From positions 3,656-11,307 of the forward strand of contig DBXU01000022.1 in assembly GCA_002310075.1 (NCBI GenBank): DNA of 7,652 nt, in the 5' to 3' direction. Made by a program: the position numbers and the translations under genes. This document shows positions 6,854-7,652 of the stretch, piece after piece. The first letter of the stretch is position 1. Each line of letters starts with the position of its first letter. The notes beneath the pieces are model-generated. The model was not told the DNA's origin, made no database searches, and saw only the letters and a list, made by a program, of their open reading frames with translations. Origin of the DNA: Bacteroidales bacterium UBA1204 (lineage in GTDB: Bacteria; Bacteroidota; Bacteroidia; Bacteroidales; F082).

Positions 6854-6884
6854 GTAATACGGAGAAACAACAAAAAAGTTACAA
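6854..6884 (-). promoter_or_regulatory. predicted ECF sigma promoter of the GIN/β-barrel gene
   Basis: On the - strand, TTGTAACTTTT (6884-6874), nine bases, then CTCCGTATTAC (6864-6854). The 22 fixed bases and the spacing are identical to the copy at 3937-3967, whereas all nine spacer bases differ, so this is not a recently duplicated segment. GTAAC (6882-6878) and CGTA (6861-6858) are separated by 16 bases, as in classical ECF promoters. The predicted start of transcription near 6850-6847 leaves a 37-40 base A-rich leader to ATG 6810. The motif begins three bases after the β-mannosidase stop codon. Confidence 0.75.
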
Positions 6885-6887
6885 CCC

Positions 6888-7652
6888 TCACTCAAAAAAG
6901 GCGGAAAAATAGCATTTGCGCTCGGCGGTGACGACCTCGCCTTCGATGAGTGCCAACTTTACATAAACCTTCTGCAAATCTACTTTAGACAGACTTTCGC
7001 TCAGGCCTTCAACAACATATTTCCTATTCTCGTTGGCCTGCATCTCCACCTTTGTTTTTTGCTCAAACAGCGGATGGTCTTCTATCCCATCTAATTTCAG
7101 GTCTTCAAGATCGCACACTGTGACGTTCAATGTGCCATCAATGTTGCGCAGCAAGTCGGATGTGACGAAAACGCCGTAGTCTTTCCTGTCAAGACTCAAA
7201 AGCACGGGCGCATAGAGTGTCTTAAGCCTTTCTTGCAGCACCTTGGGATTGCCGTAATAGTCAATGGACGACCACGAAGTCACGGGCCAGGCGTCGTTGA
7301 GTTGCCAATAGAGCGTGCCCATGTTGTAAGGTTTCGCCGTGCGGTGCGCCTCGATGGCTATTTCCATGCCGTAGGCCTGTGAGAGTTGGCTCAAATGCAC
7401 ATACTCTTCAAAATCCTTGGGCTGAGCATTGGGGTAATACCGTTGGATGAAATCATCGATTTGTCGTGTGCCACGAGCGTGTTTTTGGTGCGCGGCAATC
7501 ACCTCGGCATCCTTGCTCAACTCCTCCCCTTGCGCGATTCTCAGCAAAGTTTGGTAATCGGGATAACTTTGGTAGCCATATTCGCTGTTGAAGCGGCCCA
7601 CCTTCTCGCGGTACATCTCGTAAGGCTGCTCGCCCCACCAAACGCCCCAATA
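6888..7652 (-). CDS. GH2 β-mannosidase, C-terminal part (5' end outside window)
   Basis: The C-terminal 254 residues of a glycoside hydrolase family 2 protein; the reading frame is open through base 7652, where the visible protein starts YWGVWWGEQPYE. Motifs fit β-mannosidases, which release mannose from the non-reducing ends of β-mannosides. RFNSEYGYQSYPD (visible 20-32) contains the predicted nucleophile Glu24 (codon 7583-7581), equivalent to the SE(Y/F)GFQS motif of BtMan2A. GTLYWQLNDAWPVTSWSSIDYYG (visible 112-134) closes the catalytic barrel. The acid/base NE motif should lie upstream of the window. Residues 145-254 look like the first Ig-like domain after the barrel. The protein then stops at CYFSAFFE, where related enzymes usually continue into a further Ig-like domain, so the C-terminus seems short. 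No terminator separates the stop from the next gene's ECF-type promoter, so read-through is possible. Enzymes of this type act in mannan or N-glycan degradation; other members of a utilisation locus are not visible. Confidence 0.88.
   Translation of the reverse strand, partial: YWGVWWGEQPYEMYREKVGRFNSEYGYQSYPDYQTLLRIAQGEELSKDAEVIAAHQKHARGTRQIDDFIQRYYPNAQPKDFEEYVHLSQLSQAYGMEIAIEAHRTAKPYNMGTLYWQLNDAWPVTSWSSIDYYGNPKVLQERLKTLYAPVLLSLDRKDYGVFVTSDLLRNIDGTLNVTVCDLEDLKLDGIEDHPLFEQKTKVEMQANENRKYVVEGLSESLSKVDLQKVYVKLALIEGEVVTAERKCYFSAFFE

Noticed and set aside
3937..6884. The two matching 31-bp sites as a duplicated or mobile repeat
   Set aside because: The nine spacer bases differ at every position and there is no extended flanking identity or target-site duplication, so conserved promoter elements fit better.

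Overview
The window looks like chromosomal DNA from a member of the Bacteroidota, most likely Bacteroidales. The evidence is the gene families (a DUF2723/GT117-type membrane glycosyltransferase, a GIN-domain/β-barrel outer membrane protein, a GH2 β-mannosidase), the lack of clear Shine-Dalgarno sequences, AT-rich leaders, and TAnnTTTG-type promoter elements. The genus cannot be fixed from the sequence alone. Coding density is high, and no tRNA, rRNA, CRISPR array, insertion sequence or phage gene is visible.

Left part (1-3893): the 3' portion of a large polytopic DUF2723 glycosyltransferase gene on the + strand converges on lgt (prolipoprotein diacylglyceryl transferase) on the - strand. The two share one perfect hairpin terminator, one arm of which encodes the last codons of lgt. 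Both proteins act in cell-envelope biogenesis.

Centre (3894-5403): lgt is divergent from a two-gene operon encoding an ECF sigma factor and a single-pass membrane protein, a probable anti-sigma factor. Their stop and start codons overlap as ATGA. The intergenic region holds a 20-bp inverted repeat made of two outward-facing TATTTTTG elements, followed by a sequence matching an ECF-type promoter. A strong hairpin at 5362-5403 ends the operon.

Right part (5404-7652, - strand): a 460-residue outer membrane protein combines a GSGD-repeat GIN (DUF2807) head, a Met/Trp heptad segment and a C-terminal β-barrel. Upstream of it lies the 3' third of a GH2 β-mannosidase gene that runs off the window.

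The most interesting signal is regulatory. The two-block sequence TTGTAACTTTT-N9-CTCCGTATTAC occurs exactly twice, identical at all 22 fixed positions with identical spacing. The nine spacer bases differ at every position. One copy precedes the ECF sigma gene and the other, on the opposite strand, precedes the GIN/β-barrel gene. Read as an ECF promoter it is GTAAC-N16-CGTA, close to the known TGAAAC-N16-CGTA class. The locus therefore looks like a self-contained envelope-signalling module: an autoregulated sigma factor, its membrane-bound regulator, and a convergent outer membrane target gene driven by the same sigma factor.
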